Source: Hyphomicrobiales bacterium
GTDB lineage: Bacteria > Pseudomonadota > Alphaproteobacteria > Rhizobiales > Rhizobiaceae
Direction of reading: 5' to 3'
NCBI GenBank assembly: GCA_900473805.1
Contig: UCMS01000008.1
Span: 248,001 to 312,000, forward strand
Length of the DNA: 64,000 bases
Below, piece by piece: positions 28,301 to 37,126 of this stretch. A program made the position numbers and the translations under genes. Position 1 is the stretch's first letter. Each line of letters starts with the position of its first letter. Below the pieces are notes generated by a model that was not told where the DNA came from, ran no database searches, and saw only the letters and a list, made by a program, of their open reading frames with translations.

Positions 28301-29171
28301 CGCTCCCGCTGCGGACATCGTCGTCCCTGCCGAGATCACGCCGCCATCGCTGACGATTGCGGCCAAGAACGGCGATCCGCTCGCTTTGTTCGAAATCGGC
28401 GCGCGCTACACCGAAGGACGCGGCGTCGCGAACAATTTTGCCGAGGCGGCGAAGTGGTACAAGCTCTCCGCTGACAAGGGTTTTGCCCTCGCTCAATACC
28501 GCCTGGCCAATTTCCTGGAAAAGGGAACGGGCCTCGCACCCGATATCAAGGAAGCCAAGCGCTACTATGAGCTGGCTGCAGCTGCCGGCAATGCCAGTGC
28601 CATGCACAATCTGGCGGTGATCTATGCCTCCGGCAAGGACCGTGTACAGGATTATGCCAAGGCGGTCGAATGGTTCGGCAAAGCCGCTGAGCGCGGCGTA
28701 TCCGACAGCCAGTTCAACCTCGCCATCCTCTACGCCCGCGGCAATGGAGCGGCACCGGACCTCGTCCAGTCCTACAAGTGGTTTGCCATCGCGGCCAAGG
28801 GTGGCGACAAGGATGCGGCCCAGAAACGCGACGAGGTGGCCAATGCGATGAAGCCGGACCAGCTGGAGCGCGCTCGTGCCGAGGTTGATCTGTGGAAGGC
28901 AACGCCTCTGGACCAGGATGCCAACTCGGCGAACACGCCGGACGAATGGGCCGGCAAGGGGCTGAAGACCGCCAGCATCGACATGAAGAAGGCGATTCGC
29001 AACATCCAGGCGATCCTGAACAAAAACGGCTTTGACGCCGGCAATCCGGACGGCGTGATGGGTGCAAAGACGGTAGCCGCCATCAAGGCCTTCCAGACCT
29101 CGATCGGCGAAGAACCGAACGGTCAGGTGAGCGACAAGCTGGTCAAGGAACTGCTTGCCCGCAACAAATGA
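25317..29171 (+). CDS. podJ: Polar localization factor PodJ-like protein
   Basis: This 1284-residue protein has PodJ layout. A long cytoplasmic region (about 1-640) predicted to be coiled coil is full of RLEERLxxL-type heptads. A charged, Ala/Pro-rich segment follows, then one membrane segment (ILMAVGAILLAAMAMPLV, about 841-862) and a periplasmic Ala/Pro/Thr linker. About four Sel1 repeats come next (for example GDPLALFEIGARYTEGRGV, then AAKWYKLSADKGFALAQYRL), from about 1019 to 1175. The end is a peptidoglycan-binding domain (IQAILNKNGFDAGNPDGVMG, about 1225-1280). PodJ organises the cell pole in alphaproteobacteria. The ATG at 25317 is chosen because conserved helices begin just after it. 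Confidence 0.9.
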   Translation: MNGSRSSSPRPGSPSSLDALSRTIEGLEARIEGLMNQSGARVAAPESAPRPLPRSRAEEQPRRLDPLAEIRQRQKALEEGRARGAERGSLYNRGDDQPARVPVRTPPLSESRPAFNTRSEPRAEPAPAASPIANHDVNSALSNLRKELRQDVTETLSREIAGLRDEMRAIRAIAEEQRPQDDMRADIARLAESLQQLETARMPGTDGLKQDFNALRSLMDGLAREESVQRMEQRWSDVEVRLDELDTGAMRDEIIRLADRLDEIKSQLGAMGDSRTIRALEDKLMTVASALEHIGAHIDPNERLVMEQFAGLDLRLDEITRAIAANSRASGPANDPATFHRLEERLVGLARQIEMLSDRRQPEPDASQELAERLELLTMRIEQLSAEQGAARLEERLDQLSHMLERGQSPAAAPELTGYLADISRKIDALDQGAGNERLADRLDILARRIEDLDAPHPAAIIDDNALRNLEDRLNAVVDRLEETSVSGSVTENASLRGLEEQIAHLSALISQPPADPEVAGRISALEDYVATSDEYIIEAARQAAETVMANFTQRNLLNGTAQPADLSALTALSDHLKQLEDYSRHSEERTHRTFEALHDTLVQIAGRLDELHESAQRQDAPAMFAQAPIATAQPARRAEPQAQPQTASVKPPEMPAPAASHPIDDELLAAADDFAQTMTAMPVIDAAREKKASKPSLLAGLGKKLMPGKKAEKASQTAKVETREVIEPAPSLDPVDVLPPDEANELLEPGSGAPDVRKILERVRASQQAAQSGGTEPESGDRTDYIAAARRAAQAAAMEMNRTQKVSPSAKATAKPAGKAGAKAKPASASGQPSLFARYRRPILMAVGAILLAAMAMPLVNTLTRSETPAAIEEAIPENNGPVTPIEPSTPERTSEALPEADAAAPDNGAVAAKAPAEPSATVAAPVADEPSAAPAASTAAATITAAAPTAAPVNALMSPVETGPTQTLSVAEAPAVASEAPSAPVETATTAPTAPAADIVVPAEITPPSLTIAAKNGDPLALFEIGARYTEGRGVANNFAEAAKWYKLSADKGFALAQYRLANFLEKGTGLAPDIKEAKRYYELAAAAGNASAMHNLAVIYASGKDRVQDYAKAVEWFGKAAERGVSDSQFNLAILYARGNGAAPDLVQSYKWFAIAAKGGDKDAAQKRDEVANAMKPDQLERARAEVDLWKATPLDQDANSANTPDEWAGKGLKTASIDMKKAIRNIQAILNKNGFDAGNPDGVMGAKTVAAIKAFQTSIGEEPNGQVSDKLVKELLARNK

Positions 29172-29374
29172 TCGCGCCGTCACAAAAGGCGTAAATTCCC
29201 TGCTTATGCAGGATCTCGAATTGACTCGCAGGGGATGCGGGCGCAAGAAGGAAATGCCGAGGGATCAAGTCCGATCAAATACTTGGTCTCTTCGAACTGA
29301 TCTGAAAACGGGGCCGCCCAGGTCCGCACGACATCCGCGCCGCAAGCGCGGATAATCGCATTTGAGGTCCTGAC

Positions 29375-30292
29375 GTGACGATCTATCTGCCGATCGCCGA
29401 GTTGTCGGTCAACGTGTTCATCATCCTCGGCATGGGCGCGGCTGTCGGTTTCCTTTCGGGCATGTTCGGCGTCGGCGGCGGCTTCCTGATCACGCCGCTC
29501 CTGATCTTCTACAACATTCCGCCAGTCGTTGCGGTCGCCACCGGGGCGAACCAGGTCGTTGCCTCCTCGGTCTCCGGTGCCATCACCCACTTCCGTCGCG
29601 GCACGCTCGACATGAAGCTCGGCACGGTGTTGCTGATCGGCGGCCTTGCCGGCGCCAGTATCGGCGTGGGCATATTCTCCTGGCTGCGTCGGCTCGGTCA
29701 GTTGGACCTGATCATCTCGCTGCTGTATGTCGTCTTTCTCGGCACCGTCGGCGGGCTGATGCTGGCGGAAAGCCTTCGGGCGCTGCGGCGAGCGGCCCGC
29801 AACGAAACGGCACCTCTGAAGCGGCCCGGCCAGCACAACTGGGTCCACCGCCTGCCGTTCAAAATGCGCTTCAAGAAGTCGAAGATCTACCTGAGCGTCA
29901 TCCCCATTCTGGCGTTGGGTTTTGCGATCGGCATCCTGACCTCGATCATGGGCGTCGGCGGCGGCTTCATCATGGTGCCGGCGATGATCTATCTCCTGCG
30001 CATCCCGACCAATGTCGTCGTCGGAACATCCCTGTTCCAGATCATCTTCACCACGGCCTATACGACAATCGTGCAGGCCGCGACGAACTATTCCGTCGAC
30101 ATCGTGCTCGCCTTCATCCTGATGGTTGCGGGTGTCATTGGTGCGCAATACGGTGTGCGTGTCGGCCAGAAGCTGCGCGGCGAACAACTGCGCGCGCTGC
30201 TCGGACTGCTCGTTCTCGCCGTCGGCGTGCGACTGGCCATCGAATTGATCGTGCCGCCAGACGATATCTACTCGATTGCGATCGGAGGCTGA
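29375..30292 (+). CDS. TauE/SafE-family sulfite/anion exporter permease
   Basis: This 305-residue inner-membrane protein has about eight membrane segments in two halves. Each half starts with the family's glycine motif: GFLSGMFGVGGGFLITPLL near the N-terminus and GILTSIMGVGGGFIMVPAM in the middle. A cytoplasmic loop (KRPGQHNWVHRLPFKMRFKKSK) separates them. Members export sulfite, sulfoacetate or similar anions. Translation starts at GTG. The next gene begins 1 base after its stop. TauE next to a TIGR02186 protein is a recurring alphaproteobacterial pair, so the second protein is probably an accessory subunit. Confidence 0.9.
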   Translation: MTIYLPIAELSVNVFIILGMGAAVGFLSGMFGVGGGFLITPLLIFYNIPPVVAVATGANQVVASSVSGAITHFRRGTLDMKLGTVLLIGGLAGASIGVGIFSWLRRLGQLDLIISLLYVVFLGTVGGLMLAESLRALRRAARNETAPLKRPGQHNWVHRLPFKMRFKKSKIYLSVIPILALGFAIGILTSIMGVGGGFIMVPAMIYLLRIPTNVVVGTSLFQIIFTTAYTTIVQAATNYSVDIVLAFILMVAGVIGAQYGVRVGQKLRGEQLRALLGLLVLAVGVRLAIELIVPPDDIYSIAIGG

Positions 30293-30293
30293 G

Positions 30294-31103
30294 ATGTCGA
30301 TCCGGTTTCCGACCCTTGCCTCGGTCTTGCTGATATCGCTGCTCACCATCCGCCCGGTGGCGGCGCAGGATCCACTCGCCCTCGACTTCACGGGCAAGGA
30401 GAGCCTCGATATCGGCACCTCCACCAGCGAAATCGCGATTACCTCAGATTTCTCCGGCGCAGACCTCACCATATTCGGGGCGCTCGCCAATACCGACCAG
30501 CTGCTGCTCGCCATCGGCCAATACGATGTTGTGGTCACCCTGGAAGGCCCGAGCGACTGGACGACCGTGCGGCGCAAGGAGCGGCTGTTCGGGATCTGGG
30601 TCAACCGCACGTCGATGACCTTCGAACAGATGCCGATCTCCTATTCGCTGGCCAGTACCCGGCCTGTCGAGCAGATTTCGGCCGCGCGGGAGCTGACCTC
30701 CCGCAACATCGGCATCGACCATCTGGCGCTGACGCCGACGGGTTACATCACCACGGCCGCCAACCTCGCAGAATTCCGCGATGCGTTCCGTCGGTTGAAG
30801 CAGAGCCAAGGGCTCTATCAGCGCGACACGAACGGCGTGCGCTTCGTCTCGTCCAGCCTGTTCAAGGCGACGCTCCGCCTTCCCGCCAACATCCCCGACG
30901 GGGTCCATATGGTGCATGCCTATCTGTTCAAATCGGGCGAGTTCATCGCGGAGAAGGAATTGCCGCTGCGCGTGATCAAGACTGGCCTGGAGGAAACAAT
31001 CACCGAGGCTGCGCATCAGCAGCCCCTCGTCTACGGCGTGTTCGCGGTCGTGATCGCACTGCTGACCGGCTGGCTGGCGAGCCTGGTTTTCCGGAAGGAT
31101 TGA
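30294..31103 (+). CDS. TIGR02186-family membrane-anchored periplasmic protein
   Basis: This 269-residue protein has a signal peptide (FPTLASVLLISLLTIRPVAAQ), a beta-rich periplasmic body with FSGADLTIFGAL and VVVTLEGPSDWTTVRRKERLFGIW-like strands, and one C-terminal membrane segment (VYGVFAVVIALLTGWLASLVF). It matches the TIGR02186 family, whose function is unknown. The ATG at 30294 is in the GAGATG right after the TauE stop, indicating translational coupling. An accessory role for the exporter is inferred from this context only. Confidence 0.85.
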   Translation: MSIRFPTLASVLLISLLTIRPVAAQDPLALDFTGKESLDIGTSTSEIAITSDFSGADLTIFGALANTDQLLLAIGQYDVVVTLEGPSDWTTVRRKERLFGIWVNRTSMTFEQMPISYSLASTRPVEQISAARELTSRNIGIDHLALTPTGYITTAANLAEFRDAFRRLKQSQGLYQRDTNGVRFVSSSLFKATLRLPANIPDGVHMVHAYLFKSGEFIAEKELPLRVIKTGLEETITEAAHQQPLVYGVFAVVIALLTGWLASLVFRKD

Positions 31104-31105
31104 GG

Positions 31106-31831
31106 CTAGCCCAGCAGATTGCCGTAACGCACCGAGTAGATCCGGTCGCGACCCAACAAGTGGGCGATCAGGTCGCTGCGGGCGAAAAGGCCGGTGAAGG
31201 CCTTGTGGCGCAGGTCCAGGCCGCCGGTGGTCACGCCGAAGGATGGCATCACCAGACGGTTGCCATCGGTGGCAAAGCAGGGCCGGCGCACGGATTTGTC
31301 CCGGCGACGAACAGTGGCCGACGGATGGAGATGTCCGGCGACTTCTCCCTTGCCATGGGCAAGGGACGGTTCGTGCCGGAACGTCAGGCCGGCCAGGGTG
31401 ATCTCGTCGGCAGAAATGCCCGGAAGATCGGTCGTACCATCCGGATCATGATTGCCGTTGATCCAGATGAAATCGCGGCCACGCGCCATCGCCAGGATCA
31501 TTTCCCGAAACGGCAGAGGCATCAGGGCCGAGCCAACCCGATCGTGGAAATTGTCGCCGAGGCTGATGACCGTCTTCGGCTGATAACGGGTCACGACACC
31601 CTCGAGCAAGCGCAACGTCGCCAGCGTATCATAAGGCGGCAGAAGCTGGCCGCGTCGGGCGAAGGCCGCACCTTTTTCAAGATGAAGGTCCGAGACGACC
31701 ACCGTATCGAGATCGGGCAGATAAAGCGCACCCACAAGGTCGCACACCGCCGCAACGCCGCAGAGCGCGATCTCGGTGGCAACCACGGTCGTGTCGGGTG
31801 GCGATAGTCGCCGTGCGGTCAAGCTCGTCAT
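31106..31831 (-). CDS. pdeM: Ligase-associated metallophosphoesterase PdeM (MPE)
   Basis: This 241-residue phosphoesterase has the metal motifs VVSDLHLEKGAAFARRG, SLGDNFHD, WINGNHDP and GEVAGHLHPSA. The DLHLEKG form is characteristic of the PdeM/MPE group found with Lhr-type helicases; studied homologues are DNA phosphodiesterases or phosphomonoesterases. It follows the lhr gene by 48 bases on the same strand, which supports the call. Its 3' end lies 2 bases from that of the convergent TIGR02186 gene. Confidence 0.9.
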   Translation of the reverse strand: MTSLTARRLSPPDTTVVATEIALCGVAAVCDLVGALYLPDLDTVVVSDLHLEKGAAFARRGQLLPPYDTLATLRLLEGVVTRYQPKTVISLGDNFHDRVGSALMPLPFREMILAMARGRDFIWINGNHDPDGTTDLPGISADEITLAGLTFRHEPSLAHGKGEVAGHLHPSATVRRRDKSVRRPCFATDGNRLVMPSFGVTTGGLDLRHKAFTGLFARSDLIAHLLGRDRIYSVRYGNLLG

Positions 31832-31879
31832 GCGTCAGTCCTGCCGCTTGCGGCGTTCGTTCTGCCGGTTCCTCCGGCG

Positions 31880-34387
31880 TCAGGCCATGGCCTCGGCGAT
31901 CAGATCGTCGGCGGCCATGGAGAGCACGTGTTCCTGCGCCTCGCCGGCCACCGGCTCCTTGCCGATCTCCAGCATCACCGGCACGGCGAGCGGCGAGATG
32001 TGGTCCAGCCGTTTGTGCAGGATGTGGCCCTTGATTCGCTCCAGCATATCGGCAAGTCGGGCGATGTCCAAAAGTCCTGCGGCGGCATCCTGTCGCGTCG
32101 CCTGCATCAGGATGTGGTCCGGTTCGTGGCTGCGCAGCACGTCATAGATCAGATCGGCCGAGACCGTCACCTGCCGTCCGGACTTTTCCTTCCCCGGATG
32201 ACGCTTTTCGATCAGGCCGGCAATGACAGCACATGTGCGGAAGGTGCGCTTCAGCATCCAGCTCTCGTCGAGCCAGGCCTCGAGATCATCGCCCAGCATA
32301 TCCTGGTCGAAGAGTTCCGACAGGCTGAGCACGCCCCGTGCAATGCGCGAACCCATATCCTCCAGACCCCAGATGGCAAGGGCATAATCGGTGGCGACAA
32401 AGCCGAGCGGCTTGGCGCCCATCCGCTCCAGTCGCCGGGTCAAAAGCATGCCGAGCGTCTGGTGCGCCAGCCTGCCTTCAAAGGCATAGACGACCATGTA
32501 GAAGCGCTCGCCGCGCGGAAATGTCTCGATCAGCAGGTCGCCACGCTTCGGCAGGACAGACTTTTCCGCCTGCAGCGACAGCCAGTCGCGCACCTGATCA
32601 GGCAGACCCGTGCGGCGATCGGGATCATCCAGCATGGCGCGGACCTGCTCGGCGAGATAGGTCGACAGCGGAAACTTGCCGCCGGCGTAAGCGGGGATCT
32701 TCGGATCCATCGAAAAGGCATTCGAGACCAGACATTCGTTGTCGCGAATGCCTTCAAAACGCAGCACCTTTCCGGCAAAAAGGAAGGTATCACCTTGGGT
32801 CAGCTGCTCGAAGAAATACTCCTCGACCTTGCCGAGCGTCATGCCACCCCGGCCGATCGAACCCAGGTGGTTTCGCTTGACGAGCCGGACATTCAGCATC
32901 GGCATTTCGACGATGGTGCCGAGGTTCAGGCGATACTGCTGCGCCACCTGCGGGTTCGAAACGCGCCAGAGGCCCTCCTTCGTCTTGCGGATGCGGGCAT
33001 AGCGCTCGTAGGTGCGAAGGGCATAACCGCCCGTTGCAACGAAATCGACGATGCGGGCGAAGGTCTCGCGCGGCAGACCGGCATAGGGCGAGGCGCTCGT
33101 CACCTCGGCGTAGAGATCCTCCTCGTCGAAGGGGCCGGCACAGGCCATGCCGAGCACGTGTTGTGCCAAGACGTCGAGCGAACCCTCGCCGACCGGCGGC
33201 GTGTCCTGTGCGCCGAGATAATTGGCGTCGAGAGCCGCCTGGCACTCCATCACCTCGAAACGGTTGGCGGGCACGAGTATGGCGCGCGACGGCTCGTCCA
33301 TGCGGTGATTGGCGCGGCCGATGCGCTGGGCGAGCCGCGAGGCGCCTTTCGGGGCGCCGACATGCACGACGAGATCGACATCGCCCCAGTCGATGCCGAG
33401 GTCGAGGGTGGAGGTCGCAACGACCGCCCGCAGTTTGTTCTCGGCCATGGCCGCCTCGACCTTGCGGCGCTGCGAGACGTCGAGCGAGCCGTGATGCAGC
33501 GCGATCGGCAGATTGTCGTCATTGACCGTCCAGAGCTCCTGGAAGAGCATCTCGGCCTGAGACCGCGTGTTGACGAAAAGCAGTGTCGTCTGAAAATCCT
33601 TCAACACCTTGTAGACATCGGGTATGGCGTAACGCGCCGAATGACCCGACCAGGGAATGCGCTCCTCGGTTTGCAGGATGGTGATGTTGGGCCGCGCGCC
33701 TCCGTCGACGGTGATCACACCAGCTGCCGCGTCTACATCGGGACGTTGGCCCACGAGCCAGCGACGCAAATCCATCGGCTGGGCAACCGTCGCCGAAAGT
33801 CCGATCGTCTGCAATCCAGGTGCAATTCTGCGCAACCGCGCGGGGCCCAGAGACAGCAGATGGCCGCGTTTCGACGTGACCAGCGAATGCAGCTCATCAA
33901 AGACGACGTAGCGCAGATCCTTGAAGAAGCGCCCGGCGTCGGAATGGGACAGCAGCAATGCCAGCTGTTCGGGCGTGGTCAGCAAAATGTCCGGTGGATT
34001 GGTCTTCTGGCGCTGCCTCTTGCCAGCCGGCGTATCGCCGGTGCGGTTCTCGATGGTGATCGGCAGGCCCATCTCGGTCACGGGCTTCATCAGATTGCGC
34101 TCGATATCGACGGCGAGCGCCTTGAGCGGCGAGATGTAAAGCGTGTGGATGCCGGTAAAGGCTTCGCCCGGTTTCTTGGCGCCTCGCTCGGTGAGTTCGG
34201 TCAGGGACGGGAGGAAGCCGGCCAAGGTCTTGCCGGCGCCTGTCGGCGCGATCAACAGCAGGCTTTCGCCGGCGCGCGCCCGCCCAAGCAGCTCCAGCTG
34301 ATGGGCGCGCGGGTTCCAGCCCTTTTCACCGAACCAACGGAGAAAGGGAGCAGGCAAAAGGGACAAGGTGGAATCAGCGGTGCTCAC
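31880..34387 (-). CDS. Ligase-associated DEXH-box DNA helicase (Lhr-Core type)
   Basis: This 835-residue superfamily 2 helicase has Walker A LIAPTGAGKTLAGFLPSL, DEXH box VVFDELHSL, motif III LSATVAQP, helicase C motifs STLDLGIDWGDVDLVVHVG and RLAQRIGRANHR, then a winged-helix and Lhr-specific C-terminal domain. This is the Lhr-Core size; it lacks the long C-terminal extension of full Lhr. Homologues translocate 3'-5' on single-stranded DNA and unwind RNA:DNA hybrids. It forms a two-gene operon with pdeM. The ATP-dependent ligase and exonuclease that often complete the cassette are not next to it. Confidence 0.93.
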   Translation of the reverse strand: MSTADSTLSLLPAPFLRWFGEKGWNPRAHQLELLGRARAGESLLLIAPTGAGKTLAGFLPSLTELTERGAKKPGEAFTGIHTLYISPLKALAVDIERNLMKPVTEMGLPITIENRTGDTPAGKRQRQKTNPPDILLTTPEQLALLLSHSDAGRFFKDLRYVVFDELHSLVTSKRGHLLSLGPARLRRIAPGLQTIGLSATVAQPMDLRRWLVGQRPDVDAAAGVITVDGGARPNITILQTEERIPWSGHSARYAIPDVYKVLKDFQTTLLFVNTRSQAEMLFQELWTVNDDNLPIALHHGSLDVSQRRKVEAAMAENKLRAVVATSTLDLGIDWGDVDLVVHVGAPKGASRLAQRIGRANHRMDEPSRAILVPANRFEVMECQAALDANYLGAQDTPPVGEGSLDVLAQHVLGMACAGPFDEEDLYAEVTSASPYAGLPRETFARIVDFVATGGYALRTYERYARIRKTKEGLWRVSNPQVAQQYRLNLGTIVEMPMLNVRLVKRNHLGSIGRGGMTLGKVEEYFFEQLTQGDTFLFAGKVLRFEGIRDNECLVSNAFSMDPKIPAYAGGKFPLSTYLAEQVRAMLDDPDRRTGLPDQVRDWLSLQAEKSVLPKRGDLLIETFPRGERFYMVVYAFEGRLAHQTLGMLLTRRLERMGAKPLGFVATDYALAIWGLEDMGSRIARGVLSLSELFDQDMLGDDLEAWLDESWMLKRTFRTCAVIAGLIEKRHPGKEKSGRQVTVSADLIYDVLRSHEPDHILMQATRQDAAAGLLDIARLADMLERIKGHILHKRLDHISPLAVPVMLEIGKEPVAGEAQEHVLSMAADDLIAEAMA

Positions 34388-34441
34388 TGCGCCAAGGTAG
34401 TGGACGCAAAGGGAAAAAGAAGGGGGATGTGACCTGCACCC

Positions 34442-35269
34442 TTAGTGCGGCGGGGTCATGCGACCATCGCGCAGGGCGCGCGCCGCCCACAGGCCGGCAA
34501 CCATGACCATCGTGGAAACGAGCGCGGGGGCAAGATCACCAGCGGCCGGTGTCGCCACGGAAAAATTGTAGGCCGTGTGCCAAAGCGCGCAGACGAGGAT
34601 GGAGTGCTGGAATTTCAGATAAAGCCAGGACAGGACGAAGGCACCGAGAAGAAGCCCGATCGCCCAGCCGACAAGGGCGGGACCAATCATGTCGGCCATG
34701 TTGCGGTGAACGAAGAACAGGGGCAGATGCCAGATGAGCCAGAGCAGGGAAACCCAGAGGGTCGCCTTTAGCGCCGAGCGGTCGATCGCCAGCCACTCGA
34801 GCGCATATCCCCGCCACCCGACCTCTTCACCAAAACCATTGAGCAGAAGAACGAGGACAATCGTCATCGACCATCCGATTGCTGGTGGCACCCCCGGATA
34901 ACCAAAGAAGGCGTCTGGCGCCGGCCAGTCCGTCCCCCGGACGCGGTCAATCAGGATCGCAAGGACCAGCAGCAGGAGCGGGAGAAGGACAAGTAACAAC
35001 GCCAGCCAATGGCGCACCGGCAGACGCAGGCATCTGCGCAAGAGATCGATCAGACCTGTCCTGCCTTCGAAAACTGCCGTCGAGGCCATGGCTCCGACAA
35101 GCGGCCCGGCGAGGCCTGGCAGATGTGTTGCTGGCGAGTCCGGCTGTACCATCTGCCCCGTGAGGAACATCCATCCCCAGTAGGTCCAGGAGAATGCCAG
35201 GGTAGCGCCGTAGAAGACACCCAGGCGTGCCAGGAGAATTCGGGAGTTGGCGGAGGGATCAACCGACAA
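34442..35269 (-). CDS. CPBP-family intramembrane metalloprotease
   Basis: This 275-residue protein has about eight membrane segments. The C-terminal CPBP (Abi) domain carries the glutamate pair and arginine in LNGFGEEVGWRGYALEWL, and a later histidine in LLWLIWHLPLFF, the proposed metal ligands. Members process prenylated proteins or act in bacteriocin self-immunity; the substrate here is unknown. It starts 7 bases after the YitT gene ends, so the two are probably co-transcribed. Confidence 0.85.
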   Translation of the reverse strand: MSVDPSANSRILLARLGVFYGATLAFSWTYWGWMFLTGQMVQPDSPATHLPGLAGPLVGAMASTAVFEGRTGLIDLLRRCLRLPVRHWLALLLVLLPLLLLVLAILIDRVRGTDWPAPDAFFGYPGVPPAIGWSMTIVLVLLLNGFGEEVGWRGYALEWLAIDRSALKATLWVSLLWLIWHLPLFFVHRNMADMIGPALVGWAIGLLLGAFVLSWLYLKFQHSILVCALWHTAYNFSVATPAAGDLAPALVSTMVMVAGLWAARALRDGRMTPPH

Positions 35270-35276
35270 GAGCGCC

Positions 35277-35915
35277 CTACCTCAGCGCGATATACCGATC
35301 GGAGCGGTGATTGATCGCCAGAAACAGGTTCAGCACGACGGCGCCGATCACCGAATAGAACACCACGCTCGGGCTGACGACCGCGAAGGCCAGCGCCATG
35401 ACGCAGAGGTCGAAGGCCAGTTGCACAAGCCCTGCACGAATGCCGAAGCGATCCTGTATGTAGACTGCGAGAATGCCGAGGCCCCCGAGGCTCGCCCGGT
35501 GGCGGTAAAGTGCCAAAAGTCCGAAACCGAGCAGCAGACCACCGAGCACGGCAGCCCAGACCGGCGCGATGCTCTCGATCACCAGGAACCGGCTTTCGAT
35601 TTCAACCAGGAAGGAGGTCAATCCGACGGCGACGAAAGTCTTGATGGTAAAGTCGAGGCCGACGCGGCGGAAGGACAGAATGTAGAAGGGAAGATTGAGC
35701 AGGAAGAAGAGCAGACCAAAGCTCCAGCCGCTCCAGTAGTGCAGGACAAAGGCGAGACCCGCCATGCCGCCGGTCAGTAGGCCGACCTTGGCGAGGAAGT
35801 ACAGCCCGAGCGCCGCAATGAGGCTGCCGGCCACGAGGCCCTGCAGATCTTCCGCCGGCGTGTGGCGGGTCGGATTGGAATTCCAGATGCCCAGCATGCT
35901 CGTCATTTGCGCCAT
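35277..35915 (-). CDS. YitT-family integral membrane protein
   Basis: This 212-residue membrane protein has five or six hydrophobic segments, including LIAALGLYFLAKVGLLTGGMAGLAFVL (quoted in part for the GLLTGGxAGLA motif of the YitT/DUF161 family). There is no clear C-terminal DUF2179 domain, making it shorter than Bacillus YitT. The ATG at 35915 is preferred because GGAGAG lies 5 bases upstream. Function is unknown for the family. It is upstream of and probably co-transcribed with the CPBP protease gene. Confidence 0.82.
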   Translation of the reverse strand: MAQMTSMLGIWNSNPTRHTPAEDLQGLVAGSLIAALGLYFLAKVGLLTGGMAGLAFVLHYWSGWSFGLLFFLLNLPFYILSFRRVGLDFTIKTFVAVGLTSFLVEIESRFLVIESIAPVWAAVLGGLLLGFGLLALYRHRASLGGLGILAVYIQDRFGIRAGLVQLAFDLCVMALAFAVVSPSVVFYSVIGAVVLNLFLAINHRSDRYIALR

Positions 35916-36033
35916 CACATCTCTCCGGAAAACGAGGCCTCCCGAGTGCAAATGCTACGCGAGAATCCCAGCTTCGCAAGAGCGATGGGTCAGGAAACCT
36001 GACCTAACGATCAAATCGCAAGAATGCTGCTTT

Positions 36034-36972
36034 TCAGGGCCTTCTCGACGCAAGAAACAGGATGCCGGAGACCGGTTTGCCGGCATCCATGCGAATGGTC
36101 GTCCGCCGCAGTTTCAGAAGGTCAAAGCCGTTTTCGGAAAGACGCGTCCGCACATGCGGCTCGGTGTGGGCGTAACGGAGGCTCGGCGCGAGCTGGAACC
36201 CCTCTCCGTCACCCGCATCCTCGACGGAAAATGCAAACAATGCGTCAGGCTCGGCGAGTGCCGCTGCAAGCATAAAGGCATTGCCGAGATCGCCGAGATA
36301 CATCAGCACATCGGCAGCCGAAACGAGACCGGCACGCGCCTCCCGAAGCCCTTCGACGAACAGGCCCGATGCTGCCGCATCCAGAGACAGATCCGCCTTT
36401 GCCAGGAGATCGTAAAGCTTCTTCTCTCCGGCCTTGGCCAGCATGTTGAGCGAGAGATCGAAGCCTTCCAGCCTGTCCGTGCGCTCGCGGATTTCGGCGC
36501 CGAACAAACCCGTGCCGCAGCCGAGGTCGACGGTGGTTGCAAATCTTTCCGGATGATGCTCGGTCACCAGGGCGGCAAGCTTGGCCGGCACCGTATAATC
36601 GAGCCGCTCGACCAGTGCCTTGTCGAAACGATCGGCGTAGTCATCGAACAAGGCTTCGACATAGGCGCTTGGCGGCGCGTCCGGAACGTCTTCGGCTCCG
36701 AGAAGAGCGAGCTTCAGCCGCGCGCCAAAAAGGTCCTCGGCATCCCGCTCCAGCACCTTGCGCAGCGCCGCCACGGCCTTGTCCTTCGCGCCCACCTTCT
36801 CCGCATAATCGGCGAGACGCACGAGACCCGCAGGCCAGTCGGGGGCCAGTTCGAGGGCCTGCTCCATCAGTTCGACAGCCGCCTCATGTTCGCCATTGTC
36901 GGCAAGCATGCGGGCGTAGTCGGCGCGGCGATCGGCGATCACGTCGCCGGATGAGAATTGCGTGGGATGCAT
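36034..36972 (-). CDS. TPR-containing SAM-dependent methyltransferase
   Basis: This 312-residue protein has a short N-terminal TPR region (YARMLADNGEHEAAVELMEQ, LVRLADYAEKVGAKDKAVAA) and a class I methyltransferase domain. SAM motif I is VDLGCGTGLFGAEI near residue 155, followed by LEGFDLSLNMLAKA and DVLMYLGDL. It ends VSGILFLASRRP. This resembles the TPR-methyltransferases of rhizobia that act on unknown substrates. The start at 36972 (MHPTQFSSGDVIADRR) is chosen because upstream codons run into the divergent promoter region. Confidence 0.83.
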   Translation of the reverse strand: MHPTQFSSGDVIADRRADYARMLADNGEHEAAVELMEQALELAPDWPAGLVRLADYAEKVGAKDKAVAALRKVLERDAEDLFGARLKLALLGAEDVPDAPPSAYVEALFDDYADRFDKALVERLDYTVPAKLAALVTEHHPERFATTVDLGCGTGLFGAEIRERTDRLEGFDLSLNMLAKAGEKKLYDLLAKADLSLDAAASGLFVEGLREARAGLVSAADVLMYLGDLGNAFMLAAALAEPDALFAFSVEDAGDGEGFQLAPSLRYAHTEPHVRTRLSENGFDLLKLRRTTIRMDAGKPVSGILFLASRRP

Positions 36973-37126
36973 CGGCCCGTTCCTCAGTGCCTTTCCCGAA
37001 ACGGCAAGGCGCGCGGTCTTGACCGATCGGCGGAAAAAACTCAAGTCCTATCGGCAGGACCGCATCCGGCGGCTTGCGCGGACAGGGCGGTGCGTCCATA
37101 TCTCTCGGTATCAACAGGAGACAGGC

